NCBI RefSeq assembly: GCF_004025535.1
Contig: NZ_QJRG01000044.1
Location: 186,001 to 250,000, forward strand
DNA from: Pseudomonas alkylphenolica
GTDB lineage: Bacteria > Pseudomonadota > Gammaproteobacteria > Pseudomonadales > Pseudomonadaceae
Direction of reading: 5' to 3'
DNA length: 64,000 bases
The translations under genes and the position numbers were made by a program. Below the pieces are notes generated by a model. The model ran no database searches, was not told where the DNA came from, and worked only from the letters and a program-made list of their open reading frames with translations. How positions within the stretch are numbered: position 1 is the first letter of the stretch; every line of letters begins with the position of its first letter. Positions 28,025 to 35,926 of the stretch are shown in pieces.

Positions 28025-29020
28025 ATGCGAATTCTGGTCACCGGCGCAAGCGGCTTCATTGGCGGGCGCTTTGCGCGTTTTGCCCTTGAGCAGGGCCTGG
28101 ACGTCCGGGTCAACGGCCGGCGTGCCGAAGGCGTCGAGCATCTGGTGCGGCGCGGGGCGCAATTCATCCCCGGTGACTTGAGCGACCCGGAACTGGCGCG
28201 CCGCCTGTGCCAGGGGGTGGATGCCGTGGTGCATTGCGCCGGGGCGGTGGGTAACTGGGGACGCTACCAGGATTTCTACCAAGGTAACGTGGTGGTGACC
28301 GAGAACGTGGTCGAGGCGTGCCTCAAGGAACATGTGCGGCGTTTGGTGCACCTGTCTTCGCCGTCGATCTACTTCAATGGTCGCTCGCAGCTGAATATCC
28401 GCGAAGAACAGGTGCCCCGGCGCTTTCATGACCACTACGGGGCCACCAAGTACCTCGCCGAGCAGAAAGTCTTCGGTGCCCAGGAGTTTGGTCTCGAGGT
28501 ACTGGCGTTGCGTCCGCGGTTTGTCACCGGGGCTGGGGACGTCAGCATTTTCCCGCGGCTGTTGCAGATGCAGCGCAAGCGTCGCCTGGCCATTATCGGC
28601 AATGGCTTGAACAAGGTCGATTTCACCAGCGTGCAGAACCTCAACGAAGCGCTGCTCAGTGCCCTGTTCGCCGATGAGGATGCCTTGGGCCAGGCCTTCA
28701 ACATCAGCAACGGTCATCCACTGCCGTTGTGGGATGTGGTCAACTATGTGATGCGCCAGATGCACTTGCCGCAGGTGAACCGCTACCGCTCCTATGGCCT
28801 GGCCTACACGGCGGCGGCACTGAACGAAGGCGCCTGCATGCTCTGGCCGGGGCGCCCGCAGCCCACCCTGTCGCGTTTGGGCATGCAGGTGATGAGCAAA
28901 GATTTCACCCTGGACATCAGCCGCGCCCGGCAACTGTTGAACTACCGGCCCACCGTCAGCCTGTGGACGGCGCTGGACGAGTTCTGCGGCTGGTGGGGCG
29001 CCCAGCACCCGGCGAAGTGA
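28025..29020 (+). CDS. NAD-dependent epimerase / 3-beta-HSD-like oxidoreductase
   Basis: A 331-residue extended short-chain dehydrogenase. The Rossmann motif GASGFIGG is at residues 7-14 and the catalytic YGATK (YxxxK) at about 137-141. It is similar to 3-beta-hydroxysteroid dehydrogenase/isomerase-type enzymes, which act on sterols, sugars or lipids. GGAG lies before the ATG. The substrate cannot be read from sequence. It is monocistronic or leads into the coiled-coil gene 88 bp downstream. Confidence 0.82.
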   Translation: MRILVTGASGFIGGRFARFALEQGLDVRVNGRRAEGVEHLVRRGAQFIPGDLSDPELARRLCQGVDAVVHCAGAVGNWGRYQDFYQGNVVVTENVVEACLKEHVRRLVHLSSPSIYFNGRSQLNIREEQVPRRFHDHYGATKYLAEQKVFGAQEFGLEVLALRPRFVTGAGDVSIFPRLLQMQRKRRLAIIGNGLNKVDFTSVQNLNEALLSALFADEDALGQAFNISNGHPLPLWDVVNYVMRQMHLPQVNRYRSYGLAYTAAALNEGACMLWPGRPQPTLSRLGMQVMSKDFTLDISRARQLLNYRPTVSLWTALDEFCGWWGAQHPAK

Positions 29021-29108
29021 ACCCGGGGAATGCTTTGCGGTCGATGAGTGCGCCGTGTAAGCGGTTTATACTAGTGTCCATTTGCTATTACGGCGGTTGA
29101 AGGCTCCC

Positions 29109-29951
29109 ATGCGTAACGATGCTCAAGACGATTTCGACAATGTCCCGACCCTGCGGGCGGTTACCCGCGACGACGATGACTTTGATCCGTTGCCTGCCGG
29201 GCATGGCCCGGTAAAGGCTGGTGCGCGCAAGGCACCACGTGCCACCAGTACCGGGCCTTTGTGGGCACTGCTGGGCGCGTCCTTCATCGCGCTGGCGGGG
29301 CTGGGTTGGTGGAGTTTTCAGCAGGTGTCGCTGATGGAGCAGCAACTGGTCGCTACCCAGGAAAGCTTTGCCCGCATCAGTGAGGACGCGGCGGGGCGCC
29401 TGCAGGCCATCAGCGGTAAAGTCGATGCCAGCGAAAGCAACGTCAATACCGGCAGTGAAGCGCTCAAGTTGCAAATCAAACAGCTGCAGGCAAGTCTTGC
29501 CGAGCAGGGCAAGCAGCAGCAAGGGGTGGCCGGGCAGGCGGGTGATCTGGGTAAACGACTGGAGCAGGTGTTGGCCCAGGCCAACGAGCAACAGGCGACG
29601 ACGGCCAGACTGCAAACCGAGTTGCAGGCGCAACTCAAGGCTGTGAACGGTGAGTTGGCGGCGTTGAAAGCTGCCCAGGTGGACGGCGGCAAACTGGATG
29701 CACAGATCAGCAGCCTTACCGGCGATGTGGCTGCGCTGAAGAAGCAAGGCAACCCCAGTGCAGCCATTCAGCGTCTGGAGCAGGACCTGATTGTGCTCAA
29801 GAGCGAGCAGGAGAACCGTCCGGCGACGCCAGCAGCCTCAGGCGCCTCGGTTGCCGAGTTCGATGCCTTTCGCGCGCAGATGACGCGCAACATCAACACC
29901 CTGCAAAGCCAGGTGCAGAACCTGCAACAGCAGATCAACGCCCGGCCCTGA
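29109..29951 (+). CDS. Membrane-anchored coiled-coil protein
   Basis: A 280-residue protein: acidic/basic N-terminus of about 60 residues, one transmembrane helix (LWALLGASFIALAGLGWWSF), then a long periplasmic coiled coil rich in Gln/Ala/Lys (EALKLQIKQLQASLAEQ and so on) to the end. The C-terminal part (VAEFDAFRAQMTRNINTLQ) is also heptad-like. I do not recognise a function; it looks like a structural or scaffold protein of the envelope. A start at 29082 is possible but lacks a good ribosome site. Confidence 0.78.
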   Translation: MRNDAQDDFDNVPTLRAVTRDDDDFDPLPAGHGPVKAGARKAPRATSTGPLWALLGASFIALAGLGWWSFQQVSLMEQQLVATQESFARISEDAAGRLQAISGKVDASESNVNTGSEALKLQIKQLQASLAEQGKQQQGVAGQAGDLGKRLEQVLAQANEQQATTARLQTELQAQLKAVNGELAALKAAQVDGGKLDAQISSLTGDVAALKKQGNPSAAIQRLEQDLIVLKSEQENRPATPAASGASVAEFDAFRAQMTRNINTLQSQVQNLQQQINARP

Positions 29952-29960
29952 TTGATGTGC

Positions 29961-29994
29961 GTGGGGCTCTTCGCGGGTGAGCCCGCTCCCACAG
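29961..29994. repeat. REP element (P. putida type)
   Basis: The segment contains TTCGCGGGTGAGCCCGCTCC with GTGGGGC on one side and CACAGG beyond on the other. GCGGG and CCCGC form the imperfect palindrome of the roughly 35-bp REP known from P. putida. It lies between the convergent coiled-coil gene and xenB, where REPs usually sit. Confidence 0.85.
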
Positions 29995-30035
29995 GTCAGG
30001 TGCAACGGTTGAGATTTGCACCTGACCGGCCAAAT

Positions 30036-31085
30036 TTACATCCGTGGATAATCGATGTAACCAACCGGGCCCTTGGCGTAGAAGGTTTCCGGATGGGCCT
30101 GGTTCAGCGGTGCATCGGCTGCCAGCCGGGCCGGCAGGTCCGGGTTGGCAATGAACGGCACACCGAAGGCCACGGCATCGGCGCGACCGCTGGCCAGTGA
30201 GGCGTTGGCGGTGTCCTTGGTGAAGCGCTCGTTGACGATGTAGGGGCCGCCAAAGGCGTCCTTGATCAAGGTGCCGATGCTGTCGTCGCCTTCTTTCTCG
30301 CGCGAGCAGATGAAGGCAATCCCGCGCTTGCCCAGCTCACGAGCCACATAGGTGAAGGTTTCGGCGCGATTGGCATCGCCCATATCGTGCGAGTCGGCGC
30401 GTGGTGCCAGGTGCACGCCGACGCGTTGCGCGCCCCACACGTCGATGACCGCATCGGTCACTTCCAGCAGCAGGCGTGCACGGTTTTCCAGCGAGCCACC
30501 GTACTGATCGGAGCGCTGGTTGGTGCTGCTTTGCAGAAACTGGTCAAGCAGGTAGCCGTTCGCGGCATGCACTTCGACGCCGTCAAACCCGGCTGCCTTG
30601 GCGTTCTCGGCACCGGTACGGTAAGCCTCGACGATGTCGGCGATTTCTGCGGTCTCCAGCGCGCGTGGCGTCGGGTAGTCCGCCAGCGGACGCACCAGGC
30701 TGACGTGGCCTTTGGGCTGGATTGCGCTAGGCGCCACCGGGGTTTCGCCATTCAGGTAGATCGGGTGCGAAATCCGCCCGACATGCCACAGCTGGAGGAA
30801 AATCCGTCCGCCCGCGGCGTGCACGGATTTGGTCACGCTGGTCCAGCCGCGCACCTGGTCGTTGGACCAGATGCCTGGGGTGTCCGGGTAACCGACGCCC
30901 ATCGGCGTCACCGAGGTGGCCTCGCTGAGGATCAGCCCGGCGCTGGCGCGTTGTACGTAGTACTCGGCCATCAGCGCATTGGGAACCCGGCCTTCGTCGG
31001 CGCGGCAGCGGGTCAGCGGGGCCATGATGATGCGGTTCGGCAGTTGCAGATCGCCGAGGGTGATGGGATCGAAAATAGTCGTCAT
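30036..31085 (-). CDS. xenB: Xenobiotic reductase B, old yellow enzyme family
   Basis: A 349-residue FMN-dependent ene-reductase. The N-terminus (FDPITLGDLQLPNRIIMAPL), the catalytic region FDGVEVHAANGYLLDQFLQ and GRADAVAFGVPFIANPDL are typical of OYE/XenB proteins, which reduce electrophilic alkenes, nitrate esters and nitroaromatics with NAD(P)H. It is third in the arsR-MFS-xenB operon (16-bp gap after the MFS gene), so it is probably induced by electrophiles through the ArsR protein. Confidence 0.92.
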   Translation of the reverse strand: MTTIFDPITLGDLQLPNRIIMAPLTRCRADEGRVPNALMAEYYVQRASAGLILSEATSVTPMGVGYPDTPGIWSNDQVRGWTSVTKSVHAAGGRIFLQLWHVGRISHPIYLNGETPVAPSAIQPKGHVSLVRPLADYPTPRALETAEIADIVEAYRTGAENAKAAGFDGVEVHAANGYLLDQFLQSSTNQRSDQYGGSLENRARLLLEVTDAVIDVWGAQRVGVHLAPRADSHDMGDANRAETFTYVARELGKRGIAFICSREKEGDDSIGTLIKDAFGGPYIVNERFTKDTANASLASGRADAVAFGVPFIANPDLPARLAADAPLNQAHPETFYAKGPVGYIDYPRM

Positions 31086-31101
31086 AAATACCTCAGGCTT
31101 A

Positions 31102-32271
31102 TCAGTGAGTCGCAGGAGCCAGTTCGGCCTTGTCGCCGCGCTGGTTGAAGGTGATCAGGGTGACGATCAGGGCCAGCACCGCCAGGGCGGCGGCGGCCAG
31201 CGGCACGCGGGTCAGGCCCAGTCCTTGAGCGATTACCGTGCCACCGACCCAGGCGCCCAGGGCATTGCCCAGGTTGAATGCGCCAATGTTCAGGGTCGAA
31301 ACCAGGTTCGGGGCAGCCTTGCCGAAGGTCACCACGTTGACCTGCAAGGCCGGTACGGCGGCAAAGGCAGCCGTGGCCCAGAGGAACAGGGTGATTTCTG
31401 CCGGGATCAGGGCAACGCTGGTCCAGCTCAGCGCAGTGGAGACCACGGCCATGCTGATGAACACACCGATGAGGGTGGCGCTCAGGCGGCGATCTGCCAG
31501 CTTGCCGCCGACAATGTTGCCTAACGTCAGGCCCAGGCCGATCAGCAACAGGGTCCAGGTGACGCCGGTGGGTGAAACACCGGTGACATCGCCGAGCAAG
31601 GGCGCCACGTAAGTGAACAGTGCGAACATCGATGCCGAGAACAGCACGGTCATCGACAGCGACAGCCAGATGCCCGCGCCCTTGAGGGCAGCCAGTTCGG
31701 CGCGCATGTCGAGTTTTTCCTCGTCATGGCGAAACGGCAGGAAGCGGATCAGGCCGATCAAGGCAATCACGCCGATCACCGTGACTGCCCAGAAGGTCGA
31801 GCGCCAGCCATAAACCTGGCCCAGGGCCGTGCCCAGTGGCACGCCGAGTACGTTGGCCAGGGTCAGGCCGGTGAACATCAGGGCGACCGCCGAGGCGCGG
31901 CGGTTAGCCGGCACCAGGCTGGCAGCCACTACCGAGCCGATACCGAAGAAGGCGCCGTGACACAGGGCGGTCACCACGCGGGCGAACATCAGCAGGTTGT
32001 AATCGCTGGCCACTGCACACAACAGGTTGCCGACGATGAACACGCCCATCAGCGCGATCAGTGCCGCCTTGCGTGGCAGCCGTGAGGTGGCCAGGGCCAT
32101 GAACGGCGCACCGATGGCGACGCCCAGGGCGTAGCCGGTGACCAGCCAGCCGGCGCCGGGAATCGACACGCCGAGGTCTGCCGCTACATCAGGCAGCAGG
32201 CCCATGATCACGAACTCGGTCGTGCCGATGGCGAAGGCGCTGAGCGCCAGGATCAACAGGGAAAGGGGCAT
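31102..32271 (-). CDS. MFS transporter of the AraJ/arabinose-efflux type
   Basis: A 389-residue major facilitator, 12 helices, starting MPLSLLILALSAFAIGTTEFVIMGLLPDVA, the signature of the AraJ/YdeA efflux group. The loop after TM2 is LATSRLPRKAA. It probably exports a toxic compound or its product. It lies between arsR and xenB on one minus-strand transcript, with a 13-bp gap to arsR. Confidence 0.87.
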   Translation of the reverse strand: MPLSLLILALSAFAIGTTEFVIMGLLPDVAADLGVSIPGAGWLVTGYALGVAIGAPFMALATSRLPRKAALIALMGVFIVGNLLCAVASDYNLLMFARVVTALCHGAFFGIGSVVAASLVPANRRASAVALMFTGLTLANVLGVPLGTALGQVYGWRSTFWAVTVIGVIALIGLIRFLPFRHDEEKLDMRAELAALKGAGIWLSLSMTVLFSASMFALFTYVAPLLGDVTGVSPTGVTWTLLLIGLGLTLGNIVGGKLADRRLSATLIGVFISMAVVSTALSWTSVALIPAEITLFLWATAAFAAVPALQVNVVTFGKAAPNLVSTLNIGAFNLGNALGAWVGGTVIAQGLGLTRVPLAAAALAVLALIVTLITFNQRGDKAELAPATH

Positions 32272-32284
32272 TGCAAGGTCCTTG

Positions 32285-32599
32285 TCAGAGCTCGTGGCTC
32301 ATCTGCATGAGGAAGGCCTGGATGGTTTCCTCATTGCGTTTGAAAAAGTGCCATTGCCCGATCTTCTGGCTACTGATCAGACCCGCACGTTGCAAGGTGG
32401 CCAGGTGGGCCGAGACCGTAGACTGCGACAGGCCGCAGCGTTGATCGATCTGGCCGGCGCAGACACCGTGTTCGGTGCTGTGGTGCTGGTCAGGGAATTG
32501 CACGTCCGGGTCTTTCAGCCAGTTGAGGATTTCTCGCCGTACTGGGTGGGCCAGGGCTTTTATTATTTCGTCGAGATCGAGAGGCATGGTTGGGCTCAT
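32285..32599 (-). CDS. ArsR-family repressor
   Basis: A 104-residue winged helix-turn-helix protein. ALAHPVRREILNWL starts the fold and QRCGLSQSTVSAHLATLQRAGLI is the recognition helix region. Cys residues occur at CAGQIDQRCG just before it, so a thiol-based sensor of electrophiles is plausible. It heads the arsR-MFS-xenB operon and would repress it through the AT-rich repeats upstream. The ATG at 32587 is an alternative start. Confidence 0.88.
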   Translation of the reverse strand: MSPTMPLDLDEIIKALAHPVRREILNWLKDPDVQFPDQHHSTEHGVCAGQIDQRCGLSQSTVSAHLATLQRAGLISSQKIGQWHFFKRNEETIQAFLMQMSHEL

Positions 32600-32611
32600 G
32601 GTTGTGTAGCG

Positions 32612-32656
32612 TTATATCGCGATGAGGCGAAATATAAATCGGTATTTCGCGATATA
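32612..32656. promoter_or_regulatory. Putative ArsR operator 1
   Basis: TTATATCGCGA and TTTCGCGATATA are inverted relative to each other around a 22-bp AT-rich spacer. The repeat unit TATATCGCGA recurs near the next operator. It lies just upstream of arsR on its promoter side. Confidence 0.55.
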
Positions 32657-32691
32657 CAAATATGAAGAGGTTCTGAGCTCAGCGTAAATCG

Positions 32692-32715
32692 CTATATCGG
32701 GTTATAACGATATAG
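32692..32715. promoter_or_regulatory. Putative ArsR operator 2
   Basis: CTATATCG, an 8-bp gap, then CGATATAG: a perfect inverted repeat. It lies 26 bp before the acpH start and shares the (C/T)TATATCG unit with operator 1, so one regulator may control both divergent genes. Confidence 0.55.
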
Positions 32716-32740
32716 ACCGCGCTAGTGCTAGACTGGGCGC

Positions 32741-33322
32741 ATGAACTACCTCGCACACCTTCACCTGGGCGGCCAGCAACCCGAGCAATTGCTCGGCAGT
32801 CTCTATGGCGACTTCGTCAAAGGGCCGCTACAGGGCCGCTTTCCCTTGCCGTTGGAAGCCGCGATCCGCCTGCATCGGCAGATCGATGTGTTCACCGACA
32901 GCCATCCGCTGGTCCATGAGGCGCTGGGCCGGTTTCCCGCATCGCGTCGGCGTTATGCCGGGATCATCCTCGATGTGTTCTTCGATCACTGCCTGGCCGT
33001 GCACTGGCAGGACTACAACGAGCAACCCCTGGAGCAGTTCACCGGCAGGTTCTATCAGGTGCTGACCACGCAACCCGATCTGCCCGGGCGACTGGCGCAG
33101 ATCGCGCCGCACATGGCCGCCGATGACTGGCTGGGCTCTTACCGCGAGTTTGCGGTGTTGGGTCAGGTGTTTCGCGGCATCGCCCGACGCCTGTCGCGCC
33201 CCGAGGGCATGGAGGGCGCGCTGGAAGAAGTCGAGGCGTTGTACACGCCCTTGAGCGAAGATTTCCGCGCCTTCTATCCTGAGCTACAGGCCTTCGCCGG
33301 GAAGGCCTTGGCTCAGGGTTAA
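32741..33322 (+). CDS. acpH: Acyl carrier protein phosphodiesterase AcpH
   Basis: A 193-residue enzyme starting MNYLAHLHLG, with the HD-like residues (IRLHRQIDVFTDSHP, YAGIILDVFFDHCLAVHW) that mark AcpH. It removes the 4'-phosphopantetheine from holo-ACP. The ATG is poorly served by a ribosome site. Its TAA is shared with the stop of the convergent olsA gene (bases 33319-33322, TTAA). Confidence 0.9.
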   Translation: MNYLAHLHLGGQQPEQLLGSLYGDFVKGPLQGRFPLPLEAAIRLHRQIDVFTDSHPLVHEALGRFPASRRRYAGIILDVFFDHCLAVHWQDYNEQPLEQFTGRFYQVLTTQPDLPGRLAQIAPHMAADDWLGSYREFAVLGQVFRGIARRLSRPEGMEGALEEVEALYTPLSEDFRAFYPELQAFAGKALAQG

Positions 33323-34107
33323 GCGGCTCTGGCCCGGCGTTGCGGCGCGGTAGCCGATGCTTGAACACCGAACAACGCCACTTGCACCGCTTGTTGAGCC
33401 TTGTAGGCCAGGGCCGCGCGCTCTTCGCCGGCGCTCGCAATGGGCGTCAGCAGCTGGATTTCCACCTCGCCACAGTCATGGGCAAACAAGCGCATCAGGT
33501 GTGAGAGCAGGTCGTCATCGCCGATGAACGGCGCGATCAGATCGGCTTTGCCGTCGCGCAGGTAGCGAAGGGCGACCGGCTGCAGAGGCACCTGGCAGTC
33601 GATGGCACTGGCCAGCAGGCGCCCGTGAAAGGTGCGCAGGCTGCGACCATCGGTGGTGGTGCCTTCGGGGAAGATCAATAACGCGCAGGCCTGCTGCAGG
33701 TGCTGGCTGATCTGTTGACGCAGCAGCTGGCTGTCACTGCCACCGCGACGAATGAACAGGGTACCGGCCTTGAGGGCCAGCCAGCCCGCCACCGGCCAGC
33801 TCCGCACTTCAGCTTTGGACAGAAACGACAATGGCGCAAGCATGCCCAGCAGGGGGATGTCGGTCCAGGACACATGGTTGCTGACCCAGAGCATCGGCTG
33901 TTGCGGCAGCTGACCGATGACCCGGACCTTGAAGGGCAGGGCGCTGCTGAGTTTGCGCATGAACAGTTGCGACCAGCGTTGGCGGCGGTCGGCCGAGGCC
34001 GGAACCTGCAAGCGCTCATAGAGCGTGAATAGCGTCGCCATGGCCAACCCGAACAGAACCACCAGCAGCACCCGCAGGACGCGTGCCATGACGCGCAGGC
34101 GCAGCAT
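33319..34107 (-). CDS. olsA: Lyso-ornithine lipid O-acyltransferase OlsA
   Basis: A 262-residue PlsC-type acyltransferase. One or two N-terminal membrane helices (VLRVLLVVLFGLAMATLF) precede the NHVSWTDIPLL acyltransferase motif (HX4D) and FPEGTTTDG. Together with OlsB it makes ornithine lipid, a phosphate-free membrane lipid. The ATG at 34107 overlaps the olsB stop (TGATG), so the two are translationally coupled. The frame extends back to 34206 inside olsB but has no independent start signal. Confidence 0.9.
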   Translation of the reverse strand: MLRLRVMARVLRVLLVVLFGLAMATLFTLYERLQVPASADRRQRWSQLFMRKLSSALPFKVRVIGQLPQQPMLWVSNHVSWTDIPLLGMLAPLSFLSKAEVRSWPVAGWLALKAGTLFIRRGGSDSQLLRQQISQHLQQACALLIFPEGTTTDGRSLRTFHGRLLASAIDCQVPLQPVALRYLRDGKADLIAPFIGDDDLLSHLMRLFAHDCGEVEIQLLTPIASAGEERAALAYKAQQAVQVALFGVQASATAPQRRARAA

Positions 34108-34862
34108 CAGACGGCCGCCTTGAAGTGGCGGGCGTAGCGAGGGCAGAGCTCGTCGCGCTTGAGCAGGATGAAGACGTCCGCGACCTGGAAGTCTTCGTCC
34201 CAGCACGGCTCGCCGCAGATTTTCGCCCCCAGGCGCATGTAGGCCTTGAGCAGCGGCGGCATTTCAGCGATGACGTTGCCCGGCAGTGCCAGGTTCGGTA
34301 GTGGCTTTTTCGGTTCGGCGCGCAGGTGTTCGGTGCACAGGTAGCGTTCGCGCAGGCGCTGCATGATCGCATGGGCCTGCACACCGCCATCCTGCATGGG
34401 AATGCTCGCGCAGCCCATCAAGTAACTGTAACGGCCTTCGTTGAGCACCTCGGCCAGTTCGCCCCAGAGCACGGAAATGGTGCCGCCGTTGCGGTAGGCC
34501 GGGTCAACGCAGGTACGACCCAATTCCAGGATCGGTCCTTGCAGGTGACCGAGGCCGTGCAGGCTGAATTCTTCTTCGCTGTAGAAACGGCCCAGGCTGT
34601 TGGCGGCCTGGTGGTCGAGCAAGCGGGTGGTAGCGACCAGGCGGCCGCTGTTCAGATCACGTACGCCGATATGCCGGCAATGAATGTCGTAGTCGTCCAT
34701 ATCCAGGCCCAGCTCGGCGCCTTTGAGTTTGGCCTTGAACTCACCGCTGAATACGCTGAAGCGCAGGGCTTGCGCTTCCTGCAGGGCGGCGGGGCCGACC
34801 AGGCGTTCGGCTTGCAGACGGCGTTCAGTGCTGTTGTCGCCAGAGCGAGCGATCCGAGTCAT
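34107..34862 (-). CDS. olsB: Ornithine N-acyltransferase OlsB
   Basis: A 251-residue GNAT-like enzyme that N-acylates ornithine with a 3-hydroxyacyl-ACP, the first step to ornithine lipid. Motifs: [40 protein letters not shown] and [19 protein letters not shown]. The ATG at 34862 is preferred because GGAGA lies 6 bp upstream; longer starts to 34904 lack one. A putative Pho box lies about 100 bp upstream, fitting the known phosphate-starvation induction of ornithine lipid. Confidence 0.9.
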   Translation of the reverse strand: MTRIARSGDNSTERRLQAERLVGPAALQEAQALRFSVFSGEFKAKLKGAELGLDMDDYDIHCRHIGVRDLNSGRLVATTRLLDHQAANSLGRFYSEEEFSLHGLGHLQGPILELGRTCVDPAYRNGGTISVLWGELAEVLNEGRYSYLMGCASIPMQDGGVQAHAIMQRLRERYLCTEHLRAEPKKPLPNLALPGNVIAEMPPLLKAYMRLGAKICGEPCWDEDFQVADVFILLKRDELCPRYARHFKAAV

Positions 34863-34948
34863 TGCGAGTCTCCGTAAGCCAGCCATGGGGTTGCGGCCGG
34901 TCAACTTTGTTGTGCAAGCTCAGCCTAGGTAGACGCGGTGTCACCCCT

Positions 34949-34977
34949 GTGAACCTTTGGTGATGCTTGGATGACAG
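34949..34977 (-). promoter_or_regulatory. Putative Pho box array upstream of olsB
   Basis: On the minus strand three 7-mers with 4-bp spacers (11-bp period): CTGTCAT, GCATCAC, GGTTCAC. The first is a perfect Pho half-site and the others keep TCA(T/C). This is the PhoB tandem layout. It is between the divergent olsB and acyl-CoA dehydrogenase-like genes, so it could act on either. Confidence 0.5.
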
Positions 34978-34995
34978 CCCCCAAGGAGTGATGAA

Positions 34996-35883
34996 ATGGT
35001 CTGGTTGCAACGACTCAACGATCCCGAGCGACACACGCTGTCGGCCGACCTTGCCGACACCTACAGCAGCCTGCTGACCCGCTTGGGCGCGGTCAGCGCA
35101 TTCGAGTTGGCGGTGCTTGGCGCCCGGGCGATGCCGACGCCCGGGCTGGCCTTTCTGATGGGTTACCAGGCGGCATTGCGGGTGCTGTGGCCCAGTGCCC
35201 CGGCCAGCCTTGGTGCGTTGTGCGCCAGTGAACGGCGCAGCGTGCGGCCGGCCGATATGCAGGTGCGCCTGAATGATCTGCGCCTGAGCGGCAGTAAAGA
35301 CTTCGTCACTGCGGGGCTGGATGCCGACTGGCTGCTGGTGGCGGCGCGCAGCGAGGCGCCGGGTGATTCGCCGCAAGTGAGCCTGGCAGTGGTCTATCCC
35401 GGCGAGCCCGGCGTGAGCCTTGAGCCATTGCCGGCCTTGCCGCTGATGCCGGAGGTTGGCCACGCCAGGCTCCACCTGGACCAGGCCCAGTGCGAGCGCC
35501 TGGCGGGGGACGGCTGGGATGCTTACGTCAAGCCGTTCCGCACGCTTGAAGACCTGTATGTGCTGAGCGCGCTGTGCGCGTGGTTGTATGGGGTCGGCCA
35601 AGACAACGGCTGGCCGCAAGGCATGCAATTGCGGTTGATCGGCCTGCTCGGAGGCTGCGCCGAAGGTACTCGGCTATGCGCCGATTCCATGGCTTGCCAC
35701 CTGCTGCTGGGCGGCCTTTTCGCGCAGTTCGCTGCGCTCAAGGAAGAGATCAGCCAGGCACTGCAAAACACTCCGGGCGAATGGGCGATGCTGTGGCAAC
35801 GCGACCAGGGTTTGCTGGAAATTGCCAGCGCAGCACGGGCCAAGCGCCTGGCCAAAGCCTGGGCCAGCGCAGGATTGTCATGA
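34996..35883 (+). CDS. Acyl-CoA dehydrogenase-like protein
   Basis: A 295-residue protein related to acyl-CoA dehydrogenases but short (the usual enzymes have about 380). The middle beta-domain motif is seen as LSGSKDFVTAGLDADWLLVAA and the C-terminal helical part is compressed, so the FAD/acyl-CoA pocket may be incomplete. AGGAG lies 8 bp before the ATG. A regulatory or degenerate relative is likely; no substrate can be named. Confidence 0.7.
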   Translation: MVWLQRLNDPERHTLSADLADTYSSLLTRLGAVSAFELAVLGARAMPTPGLAFLMGYQAALRVLWPSAPASLGALCASERRSVRPADMQVRLNDLRLSGSKDFVTAGLDADWLLVAARSEAPGDSPQVSLAVVYPGEPGVSLEPLPALPLMPEVGHARLHLDQAQCERLAGDGWDAYVKPFRTLEDLYVLSALCAWLYGVGQDNGWPQGMQLRLIGLLGGCAEGTRLCADSMACHLLLGGLFAQFAALKEEISQALQNTPGEWAMLWQRDQGLLEIASAARAKRLAKAWASAGLS

Positions 35884-35926
35884 AGCACCGCTAGGCTGGT
35901 CTCACGTCGGTCTTGGGTGCTGCGGC

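Noticed and set aside
30387-31148. 253-codon ORF antisense to xenB
   Set aside because: Reverse of the xenB coding sequence with unusual composition and no start signal.
34996-35883. Truncated acyl-CoA dehydrogenase pseudogene
   Set aside because: Good ribosome site and intact frame, so I keep it as a short family member rather than a broken gene.
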